Shown here piece after piece: positions 34,865-35,035 of a stretch of 35,035 nucleotides of DNA; within the stretch, counting starts at the first letter, position 1, and each line of letters begins with the position of its first letter. The notes beneath the pieces were generated by a model. The model did not search any database and had not been told where the DNA came from. It saw only the letters and a program-made list of their open reading frames with translations. Origin of the DNA: Pseudomonas sp. GM78 (GTDB lineage: Bacteria > Pseudomonadota > Gammaproteobacteria > Pseudomonadales > Pseudomonadaceae); contig NZ_AKJF01000199.1 in NCBI RefSeq assembly GCF_000282475.1, forward strand, positions 1-35,035, in the 5' to 3' direction. Position numbers and translations under genes: made by a program.

Positions 34865-34899
34865 CCTGAGGAAAGAACGCAGAGGGGCATAATCACTTT

Positions 34900-35035
34900 A
34901 GGTTGTTGGCTGCAGGTGTATGTTTGGAATGGGTGTATATCCATTCCTGCGGTAACGGCCACCTAGGGTTTCGCCCTTACGGCGAGTCACTTGGAAAAAC
35001 GGAACGCCGCCCGGCCCTAAGTAACCAAGGGCTCT
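34900..35035. repeat. Widespread Pseudomonas intergenic repeat, right end outside window
   Basis: A GGAATGG/CCATTCC stem (34926-34932 and 34941-34947, 8-nt loop) is followed by GCGGTAACGGCC, GGTTTCGCCCTTACGGCGAG, TCACTTGGAAAAAC and AAGTAACCAAGGGCTCT. I recall this order (tatatcc-att, cggtaacggc, tttcgcccttacggcg, agtcactt, agtaaccaa) from many intergenic regions of Pseudomonas genomes, where it yields spurious short ORFs. The assignment is from memory; function unknown. Confidence 0.5.

Overview
The window looks like a chromosomal accessory region of a Pseudomonas, probably of the P. fluorescens group. It is GC-rich, and its OprD porin, ChvE/GguAB transporter, BetI-like regulator and P. mevalonii-type mvaA/mvaB genes are all typical of that genus. 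It also ends in an intergenic repeat I recall from Pseudomonas genomes. I see no rRNA, tRNA, CRISPR array or insertion sequence. Most genes form catabolic operons, each with its own regulator.

Layout. (1) 1-3382 (-): the N-terminal 1127 codons of a large secreted RTX/cadherin-like repeat protein, cut by the window edge. 3383-4217 holds only a probable gene remnant. (2) 4218-11273: a mevalonate-use locus. mvaA (HMG-CoA reductase, NAD-type), mvaB (HMG-CoA lyase), a two-gene TctA-like membrane transporter and an OprD porin run leftward. A MocR/GntR-PLP regulator is divergent, and three copies of a CTGTAYCY half-site lie between it and mvaA. (3) 11351-12190 (+): a class C (e(P4)-like) acid phosphatase. 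(4) 12314-15358: a choline-type binding protein divergent from a BetI-like regulator and an amidase. A perfect 12-bp inverted repeat between them resembles a BetI operator. (5) 15632-17868: an unrecognised protein, divergent from a possible PD-(D/E)XK protein that sits directly in front of a SIRT5-like sirtuin. (6) 17958-21519: TauD-like dioxygenase, class II aldolase and 2-hydroxyacid dehydrogenase in one operon, with a divergent TetR regulator. (7) 21534-34864: a large sugar/cyclitol-plus-aromatic cluster. Its leftward operon encodes a sugar-porter MFS protein, an intact hydroxyquinol-type intradiol dioxygenase, a TIM-barrel isomerase/dehydratase-like protein, two Gfo/Idh/MocA dehydrogenases, a ChvE-GguA-GguB ABC importer and a Dabb protein. 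A LysR gene lies upstream. Divergent from it are a dioxygenase homologue that has lost three of four iron ligands, an NTF2-like protein and maleylacetate reductase.

The strongest candidate for an undescribed system is region 7. Carbohydrate/cyclitol uptake and oxidation genes sit in one locus with both enzymes of the hydroxyquinol -> maleylacetate -> 3-oxoadipate route. This suggests that a polyol or glycoside is turned into, or releases, hydroxyquinol. Region 4 (amide of a choline-like compound), region 2 (mevalonate transporter) and the sirtuin/nuclease-like pair also merit follow-up. All assignments come from reading translated sequence against remembered family features; no search was run.
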